Notes: a model not told the origin generated them from the sequence alone. A stretch of 64,000 nt of DNA from Nageia nagi (GCA_050084985.1 JBITNC010000001.1:73594001-73658000); one strand, 5' to 3'. Positions 21,555 through 33,350 are shown, counted from the stretch's first letter. Numbers and translations are program-made.

Positions 21555-24500
21555 CTCTCTCTTAATTCAATATTGAGGTAGAGAGATAAAAAGATAAAGA
21601 GTAAGAGTAAGAGAGCTCTTTTCCATAAGAATACAATCAAAGATGAAAACTTATGATAAGTAATAGAATATAGATGATTCTACAATGGTTCAACTACTTA
21701 ACTATTTTAATAAATAGTTTTACAATACAATTATTAACCATAAATGGTTTCAATATACAAGAGTAGTCATTTAACATGTTGATATGATAATCTTGCATAC
21801 CTGAAGTAACCTACAATCTCAAGAAGAAACCTTCAAGCCACAAGCATATCATAAACAAGATCAATTAGATGCATCATATCCACTCATATAAGATAAATGT
21901 CATCTATAAACTAATCAAATGATGCATAAATATACCAAGTCATCACATATGCATAACATCAAATATGAAATACATCATCAACTAAATATCACATATGCAT
22001 ACTAAATAAAATGTATCATATATAACATGATATCAATAATAAACATTGTGCACAACATCATCAAATGAAAAATCAACTAAATAATATAAAAGCATTCTCA
22101 AATAATGATATATAAATATCATCAAACATCATCAAAATAAATTTTAAGTTTTAATTTTGATTTGTGTTTGTTTATTTTAATCCATTATCTTGTATTTATC
22201 TTTTGGTATATAAGGGTATCATCATATCATAATATTTTTATAACTTATTTCTTCTTCTTGATGATAATGTTACAAATCAAATACTTATGTGACCATGTTA
22301 TCTTAACCATACATCACAAACTATTAAATACCAACTTGAATAAATTATTAAGTCAAAATTCATAAGGTATAACAACTTAATTATATTATCAAATTTAGAT
22401 TTGTAAGCCATAAAAAAATACCTACTTGACTAAATCACAAAGTTAAGATTTACAAGGTAAAACATAAGCCACATATATAAGTTCTTAGCTATTTACAAAT
22501 ATATTGATTTGGATGTTCACGTTCTCCTTTAACAATACTATAGCATAGATGAAACATAAATCACAAAATACCATCTTGAATACCACATCAAGATGCATAA
22601 GCTATAAAATGCTAATTTGACTATGCTACTAGTCAAAATGCATATTATAAAATTTGGTAGCATTAATCTATAAACATGAATTCAAATTTTATTAAACAAT
22701 TGCAATTTTGAAGAAAGACAAACCTTTTTAACCACTTCAACAATTTACAATCATGGAGAAGGGGAAACATTTTTAACCTCTCCAATAATGTATTAATGGA
22801 GAAGGAAAAACCTTTTTAACCACAACATCCACTACAACTTACTAACAATTAGCAATGTGATAAAGAATACATCAACATGGATAAACTTTTCAAACATAGA
22901 AGTATAGTGGTATCAATACATAAACATAGATAAACTTCTTGATCATGGAAGTATAGTGGCATCAATCCATAAACAAGTTCCTATTTTAACAAATGTCAAC
23001 CAATAAGGATAGTGTATATCATAGTTTGAAAGAATTTTTTACCTAAATTTTCACTTTAAACACTATGCACATCCATAACAAATTTACATAGCATTGCAAC
23101 CAATAAGGATAGTGCATAACATAGTTTGGAAAAAAACTTTACTTCAAACAATAGCACATCAAGCATTATTATGCATATTCAAAAATAATTAACCTTATGC
23201 ATATTCACAACAATTAGTATTTAATGCAACTTCTTCCTTTTTCTTTTTCATCAAAAATATTTAAAAAATGACACAAGAAAAAATTACATTAAAGTGTGCA
23301 AAAATTGGTTTACAATGTATTATATATTATCAAATAATTATTGCTAAAGTTTTTAGCTTCAAAAGTTATAAATTAGTCTAATTCTTTGAAATTGCAATAA
23401 TAATTTGCAAAAAATTACTTTCAAAATTTTTGCAAAACTTAACCAAACAAAATTGTAGCAAATTTTAACTTGAAATATTTTTATTTTTGAAAATTATTTA
23501 TCAATATTGCAAAAATAAGGCTTAAATAACACCTATGATCATTAAACATTGATTAATTTTATGAAAAAAATGTAAAAAATTCACACTTAAGGTCACATGC
23601 CCCTTTTAAAAATCATAAGTGTAAGCTGTACTTATAAAATTTTAACTTTAAAAAAATAAAGCCTATGCACAATACTTAATAAATATGCAATGAAATTAGC
23701 TTTATAATATGCTCACATGGTCTTACATAAAATATAAATTTAGCACAATTACATTAAAAGACCAAATAACTCTATTTGTGAGACTTAAAAAAAATCATAT
23801 AAACCATATGTTTTTATATATATTTTTTACTAGAAAGAAAATAGTGAGTTAAACAAATTGATTTATTATTTTCCATTCACTCCACTACTTTTTTTTTAAT
23901 TTCACATGCCCTCTTATTGGTGTAAACTTAAAAATTAATGAGTAAGCTTAAAAATTGCATTTATTAATGCTCATGAATAAAAATTTGCATCAAATATTTA
24001 AGGGAAGAAAAAATATACAAAGTATGAGTTAACAACTCATCATCTACTTTTGAAAAAAATACAATAATTAACTCATTTAAAATGAGTGACTTTAAAAATT
24101 ACCTCTCCTTTTAAAAAGAATTCCAAAATTTTTTTATCTTTTTAAAATGCTAAAGACTTTGTTTGTAAAAGCTACCTTTAAAAAAAGCTCCTCCCATTTT
24201 AAAAAAATATTTTCTTATGGGCAACCCATATGCTTAAAAAAAAATCATTTACTTTTAAAATATGCTCTCACCCTTTTTATATATAAAAAAAATATGCCCA
24301 AAAAGAAATTATGGTTAGGAGCTTAGATTTAAAAAAAAAAGGATGCTAAAAACTTTTTTCTTTTTAAAAAAATGAGCTCATAATTTTTAAAAAGCAACAT
24401 ATACTATACTGCTTTTATTATTATTATTTTTAATTTAAAAAAAAACTTAAACTCCCTACCTTTTTCTTAAAAATGTTTCCAAGAATAAAAATTAAACTCT

Positions 24501-25716
24501 TTCTAAAAAACTTTTCAAAACTCAATGAATAAATATCACAACATAAAAAAAATTTCATCTAATTTTATTGCAAGAACAAGGGGTTTTTTTGTTTGCAAGA
24601 AAAATAGGGCAAGACATGTGGCAAGAGGGGTGACCAAATCTACAACAAGTTTTTATTTGCTCAAAATTGTCCAACCAGCAAGATAATTATTTCTCTCTTC
24701 AATAAATAGTCATGAGAGCTTGAAAGAAAACAAAATGACCTTCCTACGTATAGAAGTCTAATTTATATATATATATTTTTTTAACTTTTTTTTGTCTCCC
24801 TTGACCATACCTAAGCATCAAGGTATTTGAAGAAGTGTAGTTGGATTTGTAGCATTTTTGGGCATATGCATTCTATAAAGAGCATGGTTTTTTTTGCATA
24901 TAATAGGAGTTAAATTGCAATAGCTTCCACACACATATTTTTCATGCTAGGGTAGCACTTTTAGATTTCAATTTAATTATTTTTAGAAAGAACATAGGTT
25001 TTTAATAAATAATTAAATTATAGAATCATTAAATAATATTTTAACTATTTTAATTCTGATTTTTTTAAAAAATACAAAATAAATTATGTATAAAAGAAAT
25101 TCAATTTCTCTTGTATAAAAAAATATAGAATGTATTGTTAAATTTGTATAGCTACTAATGATTTTTGTAGCTAATTATAGTTTCATTACAAGCTTTAAAA
25201 AAAAATTAAATCTTGTACTGCAATAGGAATTAATATTAATTAATTCTAAAAAAATGGTCAAATAACAATTGCACAAAAATTAGATATGCTAATTTTCACA
25301 AGATCTTAAAATCTAACCATACACCATATGTTAGATCTAGTTTTTAAATACTGCTAACATATAGCTAAGGTAAAATTTTACCTTAAATTTGAGCCTATTA
25401 TCTTCAAGATAAAATATGTTAGTATTGATTATTATAAATATCAAGTATTAGAGATATTAACTAGTTGTAATAAAAAATAATAGATCTAATGCTTAACCTT
25501 AAAAAAAGGTTAAACAAATTGAAGGTTAGGAAAAACAATTCTAACTCTAAATTAGATCTATCAAAGTTTTCAATCTATCCATACAAAATATAGTAGATCT
25601 AGCTTTTAATTTCAAAATAAAATTGAAACAAGATTAGGGGATAGGTATACCTTAAATTTGAGGAGAGTTACCTCAAGATCACCAAGTAGAGACTTGAAGG
25701 AGATCACCACAAGGTT
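21555..25716. other. Interior of the LARD-like element, no coding signal
   Basis: Very AT-rich. 21850-22140 is dense in 'catcat/aaata' words. About 23860-24560 is dominated by runs of T3-5A4-9 ('cttttaaaaaaa'). 25270-25660 has repeated 'ttagatcta' words. Short phrases recur, such as 'ggagaaggggaaac' (22756) with 'ggagaaggaaaaac' (22799), and 'caataaggatagtg' (22991 and 23101). No gag, pol or foreign gene is visible. Confidence 0.7.
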
Positions 25717-25728
25717 GCTCTAATACCA
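25717..25728 (-). other. Primer-binding site (initiator-Met type)
   Basis: Minus TGGTATTAGAGC, one mismatch from the plant initiator tRNA-Met primer site, two bases inside the LTR end CCATCA. It fixes the orientation of the non-coding element. Confidence 0.85.
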
Positions 25729-25730
25729 CT

Positions 25731-26201
25731 TGATGGAATTGAAGGTTTTCATACACTAAGATCTTTTGTATCTTTTTCAACAAATATAACTAAGAATAAA
25801 TTATTTATACAAATAAGAACACATAATGTAGTGTGGTTCCTAAAACTCTTAGGAGTACATCCACTTTGAACCATTTTTTCTATTACTTCTCACAAGAGAA
25901 CTCTCCTACAAATTCTCAAAAATTCTTTTACAAAGCTCTTACAAGAGCATTATTATAACTCTATAAGACTAACATATTCATGCTTTTACAAGTATAATGA
26001 GAGGAAGAGTACTTCTCTATTTATAAGATGAAAGCCACTCTTTAACTATCTTTTTGCCTAAGAGTAAGGTTAAAGCTTTTTCCATATTTATTCTTTTAAT
26101 GCTTTTAGGTATCTAGAGATACTTTAAACATTAAGTGGATTTACATTGTGGGCTTACATTAAAAAAATATATTACTCACTAATTCATTATAATGTCTTAT
26201 A
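25731..26201 (-). repeat. 5' LTR of the nested LARD-like element
   Basis: 471 bp, partner of 21008-21554. The outer end is defined by the ATGTT duplication (26202-26206). The terminal bases on that side ('ttata') have lost the expected CA. Confidence 0.85.
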
Positions 26202-26206
26202 ATGTT

Positions 26207-26440
26207 GTGCTAAAAGGATGTAGAAAATAAGGAAAGAGCCATTTATTACCTTAGCAAAACTCTTGTTGATTATGAGACTAGATATACTCTAATGGAAAAG
26301 CTTTGCTATGGCATTGTATTTTCTACTAAAAAATTGAGGCACTATATGTTGTATTACACCACATTTTTTCTTATTCCTATTAATTCATTAAAATATCTCG
26401 TTGAAAAGAAATATTTATTAGGTAGGGTATAAAAATAGCT
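26207..26440 (+). pseudogene. RNase H of element E, C-terminal piece
   Basis: Resumes as DVENKERAIYYLSKTLVDYE, then RYTLMEKLCYGIVFSTKKLR and HYMLYYTTFFLIP..SLKYLVEKKYLLGR, the C-terminal two-thirds of the RT-linked RNase H, essentially open. A tail follows to about 26600 with MLLQEFDIN..K.KSIKG.A..NLIAEFP, which normally connects this RNase H to the next domain. Confidence 0.9.
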
Positions 26441-26679
26441 AATGTTATTGCAAGAGTTTGATATAAATATGGTAAAATAGAAGTCCATAAAAGGGTAGGC
26501 CATTACAAATTTGATAGCTGAATTCCCTTACTATGATAAAACAGTTGTTCATGAAACATTTTTAGATGAATATGAGGATGATCCATACCATTGGATGAGT
26601 ATAGACCTATCATAAGGTTGCAAGCAACATGATTTTGATGAGATATAAATCCTTGATGAATATGTGTGCCTGATAGAAG

Positions 26680-27065
26680 ATGAACCCAATGTTTGGATGT
26701 TTTACTTTGATGGATCCAAATGTTCTTATAGAGCAGGGAAAAGTATTATCTTGGTTACTCCTATAAATGAGGTAATACTAATGGCTTACAAACTTGGTTT
26801 TAAATGAACAAATAATATGGTAGAATATGAAGCTTTGATATTGGGTTTCAAATTACCTTCCACTTTTAGAATTAAATATTTAGAGATTTATGGTGATTCA
26901 CAACTTGTAACTAACCAAATACATGATATTTTTGATATAAAAGATGATAAATTGAGGCCCTATAAGGTAGTGGTTAATGATTTATTAGATTAGTTTATTA
27001 GATACACTATTCAAAATATCCCATGGAATAATAACATGTATGCTAATGCCATGGTAAGCACAACT
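26680..27065 (+). pseudogene. Second (archaeal-type) RNase H of element E
   Basis: Reads WMFYFDGSKCSYRAGKSIIL, then NEVILMAYKLGFK.TNNMVEYEALI, KYLEIYGDSQLVTNQI and YTIQNIPWNNNMYANAM. The FDGS, EYEAL and YGDSQL blocks correspond to the D-E-D catalytic positions of a type I RNase H. A second RNase H between the RT-linked one and integrase is known in Tat/Ogre-type plant elements. Two stops break it. The end is cut by the insertion or intron-like segment at 27066. Confidence 0.85.
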
Positions 27066-27562
27066 TGATGCACCTACAATATCCAGTTAAAATTTCTTTA
27101 TGCAGTAGAATAATACCTTGATTTATAAAGGTCATAACTTTTGATCCAAATATCATTTTAAACTTATTTTTTTAGATCTTGTAGAATTTAAAAATCTACA
27201 AGATTCCAATTTATCCCATAGGAGACAATTTCAAAGCCTAAAATGTTTATCATACAACAAAAATTTTGCTTTTACTTTTAGTTTTATCTTTAAGTTCTAT
27301 TTTTAGAATAATTGCATGTATTGAGTCATGGATGCATGGCTCCATTTTGGCCCTCATATAAGCTATATTTTATATTTTTTTTAAACTTAGAAAAAAATAA
27401 AAAGATTCTTTATAAAAGTTTATTGTAATCATTTTGAAGGATTATTGTAAATTCAGAAGAATAAATATTTCTTATTGTGAATTTTATTCTTCCATTAATT
27501 TACTTGTGTGTTATGAATCAATTTTGGAGATTTGTTTTGGTCTCTTGTAGGAATCTACATCA
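27066..27562. repeat. 497 bp non-coding segment between second RNase H and integrase: solo LTR or intron
   Basis: Coding similarity stops at AMVSTT (27065) and resumes at FLSPNEIEDEE (about 27568). The segment runs TGATGCACC...CTACATCA and is flanked by CAACT and CAAAT (four of five identical), which suits a solo LTR. Alternatively a GT at 27054-27055 (atg|gtaagc) and an AG at 27549-27550 (ttgtag|gaa) would make a 497 bp intron, but AMVSTT then would be lost from the conserved domain end. I favour the insertion reading. Confidence 0.5.
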
Positions 27563-28952
27563 CAAATTTTCTTTCACCAAATGAGATTGAGGATGAAGAG
27601 ACCATTTTGAAAATTCATAAGCTTGTTACATCCTCTTGTATCGAAGATATGTATGAAATAGAGATATATTTCATTACTAAGGAGAATGATTTTTAGAATT
27701 GGCATTTTGATATTTATAGTTAGCATCAAACAATTCCTAATGATTATGAAAGAAATGAAAAGGTGAGATTAAAAAGGACTTATATAAAACATGTAATTAT
27801 TGGTGAAGTATTGTATAGAAGGTCTTTTGATGGTGCTTTATTGAAATATCTAACACAACATGAGATAGCTACAATATTAGAATAGGCTCATGATGGTTTA
27901 TGTAGAGGTCATTTATATGCAAAGGCATTATATATTAAGATTTTACACATTGGTTATTATTGGCCCATAATGAAGGAATATTGTAAAGCTCATGTGAAGA
28001 CTTTTTTACAATGTCAAAAGCATGCTAATCTAGAAAAATAATCCACTCAAGAGTTAAATTCCATAGTTTCACCATGGGCATTTGCTACTTGAGGTATACA
28101 ATTGATTGGGGTTATCAACCCTGATTCAAGGGAACATCATAAGTTTGTCATTATAGCTACAAAATGCACAATGAAATGGGTTGAATCTAATCCTATGAAA
28201 TTAGTAACACAAGACAAGATCATTACATTTCTTACTAAAAATATCATCACAAGATTTGAGGAGCCACAAAGGTTGATTATGGAAAATGGGCCTAACTTCA
28301 AAGTAAGGAAATGAAAGCATTTTGCAAGAAATTTCATATTGTGCAAATATTTTCTTTAGTTTACCATCCTTAAGGTAATGGTTAGGTAGAAGCAACTAAC
28401 AAAACCATAAAAATATTTTTTTCAAAAACTTGGGATAGATATAAAAGAGATTGGCATGTGAAATTATCATATGCACCATGGGCATACAAGAAAAGTATTA
28501 GAACAACCATTAGAGAAACACCATTTATATTGGTGTATTGAGATGAATTTGTGGTACCATTGGAATTAGAACTCCCTTCCCTAAGGATTTTATTACAAGG
28601 AGATATAGCAAATGAGGATGCAAGAAAAGGTAGGTTGTAGCAATTAGAGTTATTGGATGAGAAGAGACTCAAAGCAATTGAACATCAGAAGGTATATCAT
28701 GCAAAATTGAAAAAAGCATTTGTAAGGTACATAAATGCAAAGGAGTTCAAAGTGGGAGATTTAGTGTTAAATAAGAATATTAATAAGATAATAGTAAATG
28801 ATAAAGTTAAAAGAAATTTTGAACCAAATTGGATAGGTCCATTTGTTGTTGTGGAAGTAATAGGATCAAGAGTCTACAAACTCTCATCTATGGATGGAAA
28901 AGAAGAACCCAATACCTTTAATGCCACCCATCTCAAATGCTCCTTTGCATAA
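27563..28952 (+). pseudogene. Integrase of element E
   Basis: Zinc-binding part: AHDGLCRGHLYAKALYIKIL, YYWPIMKEYCKAHVKTFLQC then QKHANL (HHCC). Catalytic core: GIQLIGVINP where relatives have GIDLIG (first Asp replaced by Gln), LIMENGPNF where relatives have a D-N-G (second Asp replaced by Glu), and GNG.VEATNKT with the Glu kept. The C-terminal part (28653-28952) is open for 99 codons: FKVGDLVLNKN, NWIGPFVVVEVIGSRVYKLS and FNATHLKCSFA. The enzyme joins element DNA to the chromosome; two lost acidic residues make this copy inactive. Stops at about 28040, 28090, 28313 and 28540. Confidence 0.95.
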
Positions 28953-29159
28953 GAGAAATGGCTCTATACCTTGCAACACATCAAAAAGTTTGAGAAAGGT
29001 ACTTGTATCATAGTGATTCATTTTTAGTTTTTCATTGTATTATATTATTTTCATGTAGTTAATGATGTGTATTACTATTTATGTATTGCTAATTGCATAA
29101 AATTTAAAAAAAAGAGAAATATAGAGAAGAAGAGAAAAAGAGAAAAAGAGAAAAAAATG
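28953..29159 (+). other. Start of 3' untranslated region of element E
   Basis: After the integrase stop. No coding signal. Contains a purine-rich run (about 29105-29158, 'gagaaaaagagaaaa') which could act as an internal purine tract. Confidence 0.4.
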
Positions 29160-29540
29160 GTTGATAGTGTAATGTCTATGAATCATAGACATAAAATGTC
29201 AGGTTGCCAATGGTGAATTATATGAATAGTGAGAGTTCACTCACTTAAAAGATAAATTGATGATGTAGCTATGAGCAAGATGTTGAAATTGGCTCATCTC
29301 CAATGGATGATGCAACTTACTATGTATCCAAATTATATTTTCTTTGAACCATACAAAGCATAATGTTTTTAGGTCATATACATAAAATGTATGACCATCG
29401 ATGACCATTGATATGGCTAGTGAGAGTTCACTCACTTAAAAGAAAAATTAACAATGTAGCCATAAGTAGATTATTGATATTGATTCATCATGAATGGATG
29501 ATACAATTCACTATATATCCAAAATATTTTCATGCAGGGT
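29160..29540 (+). repeat. Two tandem ~190 bp repeats in the 3' UTR of element E
   Basis: Units near 29165 and 29360, each with 'atgaccat/caatggtgaat', 'agtgagagttcactcacttaaaag', 'gatgtagc.atgag', 'atggatgat.caa.t.actat'. They are the reverse complement of the three units at 8296-8850. The 'gtgagagttcactcac' core is a near-perfect inverted repeat that could form a hairpin. Confidence 0.8.
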
Positions 29541-30056
29541 ATAGCTAACATCTTTTTGTAGGTACCTACATCATGAAGAAGGGAAGAAAATACCAAGGAA
29601 TTTGTTCCATCAGTGACATTCTCACTATTCTTGCACTACCAAGGATGTGGACATCAGTATCATTTCATCATAGAAAATGTAACATATTATGTATCAAGGC
29701 ATGGATGTGAGAGCATTAGTTTCTTAAGTAGTACACATAACAAAATGACCAAATCTATGGTTGAATAGTGCAAGGGGTAACCAATTCAGAGATTAGACAT
29801 GAAACCATAAGATTACTTACTAGCAGAGTTCCTTCCATCATAAAGAAATCAAAAGAGACAAAGTGACATAGTTCTTTAATTTTATCTTGGTTGCATCATT
29901 AAAGGAGCTTTCTTAGGAAAATCAAGCCAAAAGGGGGTAGTAAAAGACTCTCATCATTATCATCAAATGGTAGTATAGACAAAGAGTTCAAAGTTCTCAA
30001 AAATTTCTTTCTATACATTTTTGAACATTTAATTTCATTGCTTCAATCACACCTTC
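29541..30056 (+). other. Remainder of 3' UTR of element E
   Basis: About 500 bp between the repeats and the purine tract. Mixed composition, slightly more GC than the surroundings, no open frame of note. Confidence 0.4.
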
Positions 30057-30070
30057 AAAGAGAGGAAAAA
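30057..30070 (+). other. Polypurine tract of element E
   Basis: AAAGAGAGGAAAAA directly before the 3' LTR start (TATAGATGC, canonical TGTAGATGC with one change). Plus-strand DNA synthesis would start here. Confidence 0.75.
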
Positions 30071-30598
30071 TATAGATGCTTAAGAATGAATTATTATTTA
30101 TTAAATAATTCATTTTATAGTATCAATGATATTTGTTGTACAAAGAGGGTTAAATATACTCAAGGTAATATAATAAATGTAATGGACCATTGTACAATGT
30201 AAAAAGTGACATATATCAAGAAAGACACCTCAAAACCTATGATGTGCAATGATCCCAAGAATTGAAGAATACCAAGACCTTGATATAAAGACACATAATA
30301 TTATTTTGGAAGACCACCTTTGCATAGATCTATTACACCTTTCATGTCACTTTCATATACCTTTTATTCTATTCATCAATCTACTTAATTCATGTAGCAA
30401 GTGACATGGTATCTTTAACCATTGGTGACATGCACCTCTATGAATGCATTGTGGTGGTTAATGAATGGTTTCTATTATTTCATGTTTATGTGATTTTAAT
30501 GAAGGTACATTTATTATCATTGTTCATTCAATGCCATATTTCTCATATATGTTTCAATAATATATTATAGATAAATAATGCATTATTTGAGGTCTACA
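30071..30598 (+). repeat. 3' LTR of element E
   Basis: 528 bp, ends GGTCTACA. Homologous to 16435-17068 with about 106 bp missing (deleted around 30270-30310) and many substitutions, indicating an old insertion. TGATG follows at 30599-30603. Confidence 0.9.
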
Positions 30599-30603
30599 TG
30601 ATG
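30599..30603. repeat. Target-site duplication TGATG, right copy
   Basis: Matches 16430-16434; the sequence after it continues the copia segment broken at 16434. Confidence 0.85.
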
Positions 30604-30690
30604 GTCATTGGAGGAGAGTGGTAAAAGTTGATGATGGAGATCAAATTTGATGCCAACATGATATTGTAAGGTTAAAAATTCAAACTAGAA
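30604..30690 (-). repeat. Copia shared segment, first copy, right part
   Basis: 'tggtcattggaggagag', 'gttgatgatggagatca' and 'gccaacatgat' match 37921-38005 and 61305-61390. It continues the segment interrupted at 16434. 'TGTTGGCA' on the minus strand (30658-30651) would be a plausible LTR start. Confidence 0.8.
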
Positions 30691-30699
30691 AATATTATA

Positions 30700-32200
30700 A
30701 TATTTAATTCTATCCCTTAATGTTAATGAGTTTTATGTTGATTTTATCTCTAATATAAAGGAATTAATTAGTTTATAATTATTTAAAGAAGATATCTGTA
30801 AAGGTTATCCTTAACCTTGAAACAATAGAACTCAATTAATCCATCTTGCACAAAATATCTAATAAAGTGATGGCAAATATAAATATGCTTGTTATTCTTA
30901 TGAAACATGAGATTCTTATTCATAACACTGGTGTTGATGTTGTCATGATGAATTTTGATAGACTAGAAAATCTACATATGTAGATCTTCAAATAATATTT
31001 CCATCCAAATGGCTTGACTACAACCAAAGGACATAACCATATACTTTCCTTCTATAATAATTATTTGTCACTTCTTATTACTCTATGAGATTAATGATTC
31101 ACCAAACAAGAAGGCACATCTAAATGTTCTACTTTTTTTTTTTTAATAATCAAGGCTTCCTACCTAATCTACATCTATGAATGCTACTAAATCATCATAA
31201 TTAGTAGCTTTATACCATAGGCCAAAGTTTTTGATACGACTCATGTAGTGAAGAATTGTTTTGGTTTCTTATCAATAGGATTCATATGGAAAATGCATGA
31301 ATCAAGATACCAAACTAACTATAAATATGATATCAAGCCATGTAGCTATGAGATATATCAATATATAGACTAGCAACCTACATAAGGTTTCATCAACAAG
31401 AGGAGAAGAATCTTCCTTCATCAATTTACAATAATTATCATTGGTGTAGCTATTAGTTTATAGTACTTCATGGAAAATTAGGTAAGCATGTAATCAACAT
31501 ACTTGGTTTGAGTGATAAAGATATCTCTAAATGAATAATGAATTTGCATACCTAAAAAGTATTGCATTCCCCCAGATCACTCATTTTAAATTCATTAATC
31601 ATGGATTTTTTAATCTATTGTAGCATGAAAGTAGAAGTGTTCATAAAGATAATATCATCAACATACCAAAAAGTGATGATGAATTTAGGTTTAGATACCT
31701 TTGTGTACATAATACCTTCCATTAAACACCTTTGATAACTATTTTGGTAAAATTAGGTATCAATTCTAGAGTACCATTCTCTAGGTGCTTGATTGAGCCC
31801 ATAAATATATTTCTTGAGCCTATACACTTTGTCTTCATGTCTAATGAATATGAATCCTTTGGTATTTATTCATGTACATTTATTCTATATTTCCATTCAA
31901 TAAGATTTATTTAACATCCATTTACAAAAATATGAGATCAAAATGGGATGTTGGAGCCAATAGATTTTAACTTTCTCTAATCTAGTAACTAGAACAAATA
32001 TCACTTCATAATCTAGGCCTTCTTGATGAAGATATCCTTTTACTACTAGGTAATATTTATACTTGGTGATGCTTCCATCAACATTATACTTAATATTGTA
32101 TATCCACTTGATTCTAATGGTGTTTTTATATTTTAGATGAGGGGATAGCTCCCAAGAATAAGTTTTTTTGGATTTTCTCTATCTCATCTTCTATCACTAG
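30700..32200 (-). pseudogene. Reverse transcriptase and RNase H of copia copy I
   Basis: The RT catalytic block reads IITFWYVDDIIFMNTSTFML on the minus strand (about 31700-31640), followed by IKKSMINEFKMSDL, the typical copia sequence after the YVDD motif. At the RNase H C-terminal end (about 30960-30800) it reads HNKNKHI.ICHHFIRYFVQDG then IEF, the copia 'H.K.KHI.I..H..R..V..G.I' block. Stops and indels throughout. Copia RTs copy the element RNA; this one is inactive. Confidence 0.85.
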
Positions 32201-32529
32201 TTTCCAATATTTATGCATTATAGCTTCTTTAAATTTAGTAAAATAAATAAAATAAATGAAGGTGTAATTGCTTATATAATCACCCCATTAATTATTTTGG
32301 ATCACTCTTTTAGAGAAATATTCATCAAACATTTGAGAGTATGGATGATCTATGATGATACTTTTCTTATGCACATTGCTAGTATGGGAAGGAGATTTTA
32401 CCATGAGGATGTTGGGTTGTTGAGGATACAATGAATAAATTGGATTTTTGGATCTAGTGTATTCTAATGGTAAAGTTATTAATGATGCATAAGACTCCTT
32501 TTGGTATGCTCCACCTTCGTTGAATATCA

Positions 32530-33350
32530 TATCCTAAATAATGTATAACTTATTAGCAATTAGATCATAATACCTATAGGCTTTAGACATGTTAGAGTAT
32601 AAAAAAAGATACACTTGATTGATTTCTCATCCAACTTATTCCTATTCTCCTTAGGGAAATGAATGTAGCATGTAGATCCAAAGATCCTCAAGTGTGTGAT
32701 ACTTGGTTTCTTTCCAAACCAAGCTTCATAGGGAATAAAATCTTGCATTCTTTTTGTTGGAAAATGATTCAAAATGTATACATTTGTGTGAAAAAATTTA
32801 CCCCATAATTTATTTTTCATATCCATATATTTCAACATGCATTGGGCCTTTTCACAACTATTTAGTTCTTTCTTTTGATGAATCCATTTTTTTGATGAGT
32901 GTACATCGCTATGTATTACCATTTGATCTCATGTTTGTTGGATAAATATTTGAATTCAATGGAAATGGACTCATCCACCATGATCATTATGAAAATTCTT
33001 GATGTGGTAGCTAGAATGATTCTCTATTAAACTTTGAACTTGGAAATATATTTAAAAGCATTTGATTTTTGCTACAACAAATACAACCAACTCATTCTAG
33101 AATGATCACCATTAAAAATAAGCATATACCTATAATTAGTAATGCTTGGAGTTTGCATAGGTCCAAAAATATCAACATGCACTAATTCTAATGGCTTCTA
33201 GGATCAATGTTAGTGATAAGGAAACTTTTATCTATGTTGTTACTCATATATGAAACTCACATACAAAGTGTTTGATGATTGTAAAAAAATCAAAACACCT
33301 TTCATAAGCTTGTGCAATCCATATAATGAGTTAAAATTTAGGTGTCCAAA
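32530..33350 (-). pseudogene. Integrase of copia copy I
   Basis: The best part is open for 120 codons (32922-32560): AQCMLKYMDMKNKLWGKFF, ILNHFPTKRMQDFIPYEAWF, GKKPSITHLRIFGSTCYIHF and KLDEKSIKCIFF. This is the C-terminal half of the copia integrase core and the region just after it ('P.E.W.GKKP...HL+.FG...+...'). Upstream (33350-32922) the catalytic region is degraded. A plus-strand reading in the same place is a shadow. Confidence 0.9.

Larger units (their letters stand above)
21008..26201 (-). mobile_element. Non-coding LTR retrotransposon (LARD-like), nested in element E
   Basis: Two LTRs (21008-21554 and 25731-26201) flank 4.2 kb with no recognisable gag or pol in any frame. On the minus strand the sequence inside the right LTR is AG then TGGTATTAGAGC, one base from the initiator-Met primer site TGGTATCAGAGC, and an AG-rich tract (AAGAGAGAG) precedes the left LTR. 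These place the 5' LTR on the right. ATGTT flanks both ends. This fits a large non-autonomous element mobilised by another element's enzymes. An autonomous ancestor that lost its genes is equally possible. Confidence 0.85.
16435..30598 (+). mobile_element. Tat-like Ty3/gypsy element E, complete but dead
   Basis: 5' LTR, primer site, gag, protease, reverse transcriptase, RNase H, a second RNase H, integrase, 3' UTR repeats, purine tract and 3' LTR occur in order on the plus strand, flanked by TGATG. Total 14.2 kb, or about 9 kb without the element nested at 21008-26201. A second RNase H domain after the retroviral one is the hallmark of the Tat/Ogre lineage. LTRs differ by many substitutions and a ~100 bp indel, and every coding domain is broken, so the insertion is old. 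It split a copia segment and is therefore younger than the copia array. Confidence 0.9.

Noticed and set aside
31732-31914. Plus-strand frames at 31732-31914 and 55215-55451 as a conserved small gene
   Set aside because: They look alike only because they are the reverse of paralogous copia reverse transcriptase sequence, where the minus strand carries the YVDD block nearby.
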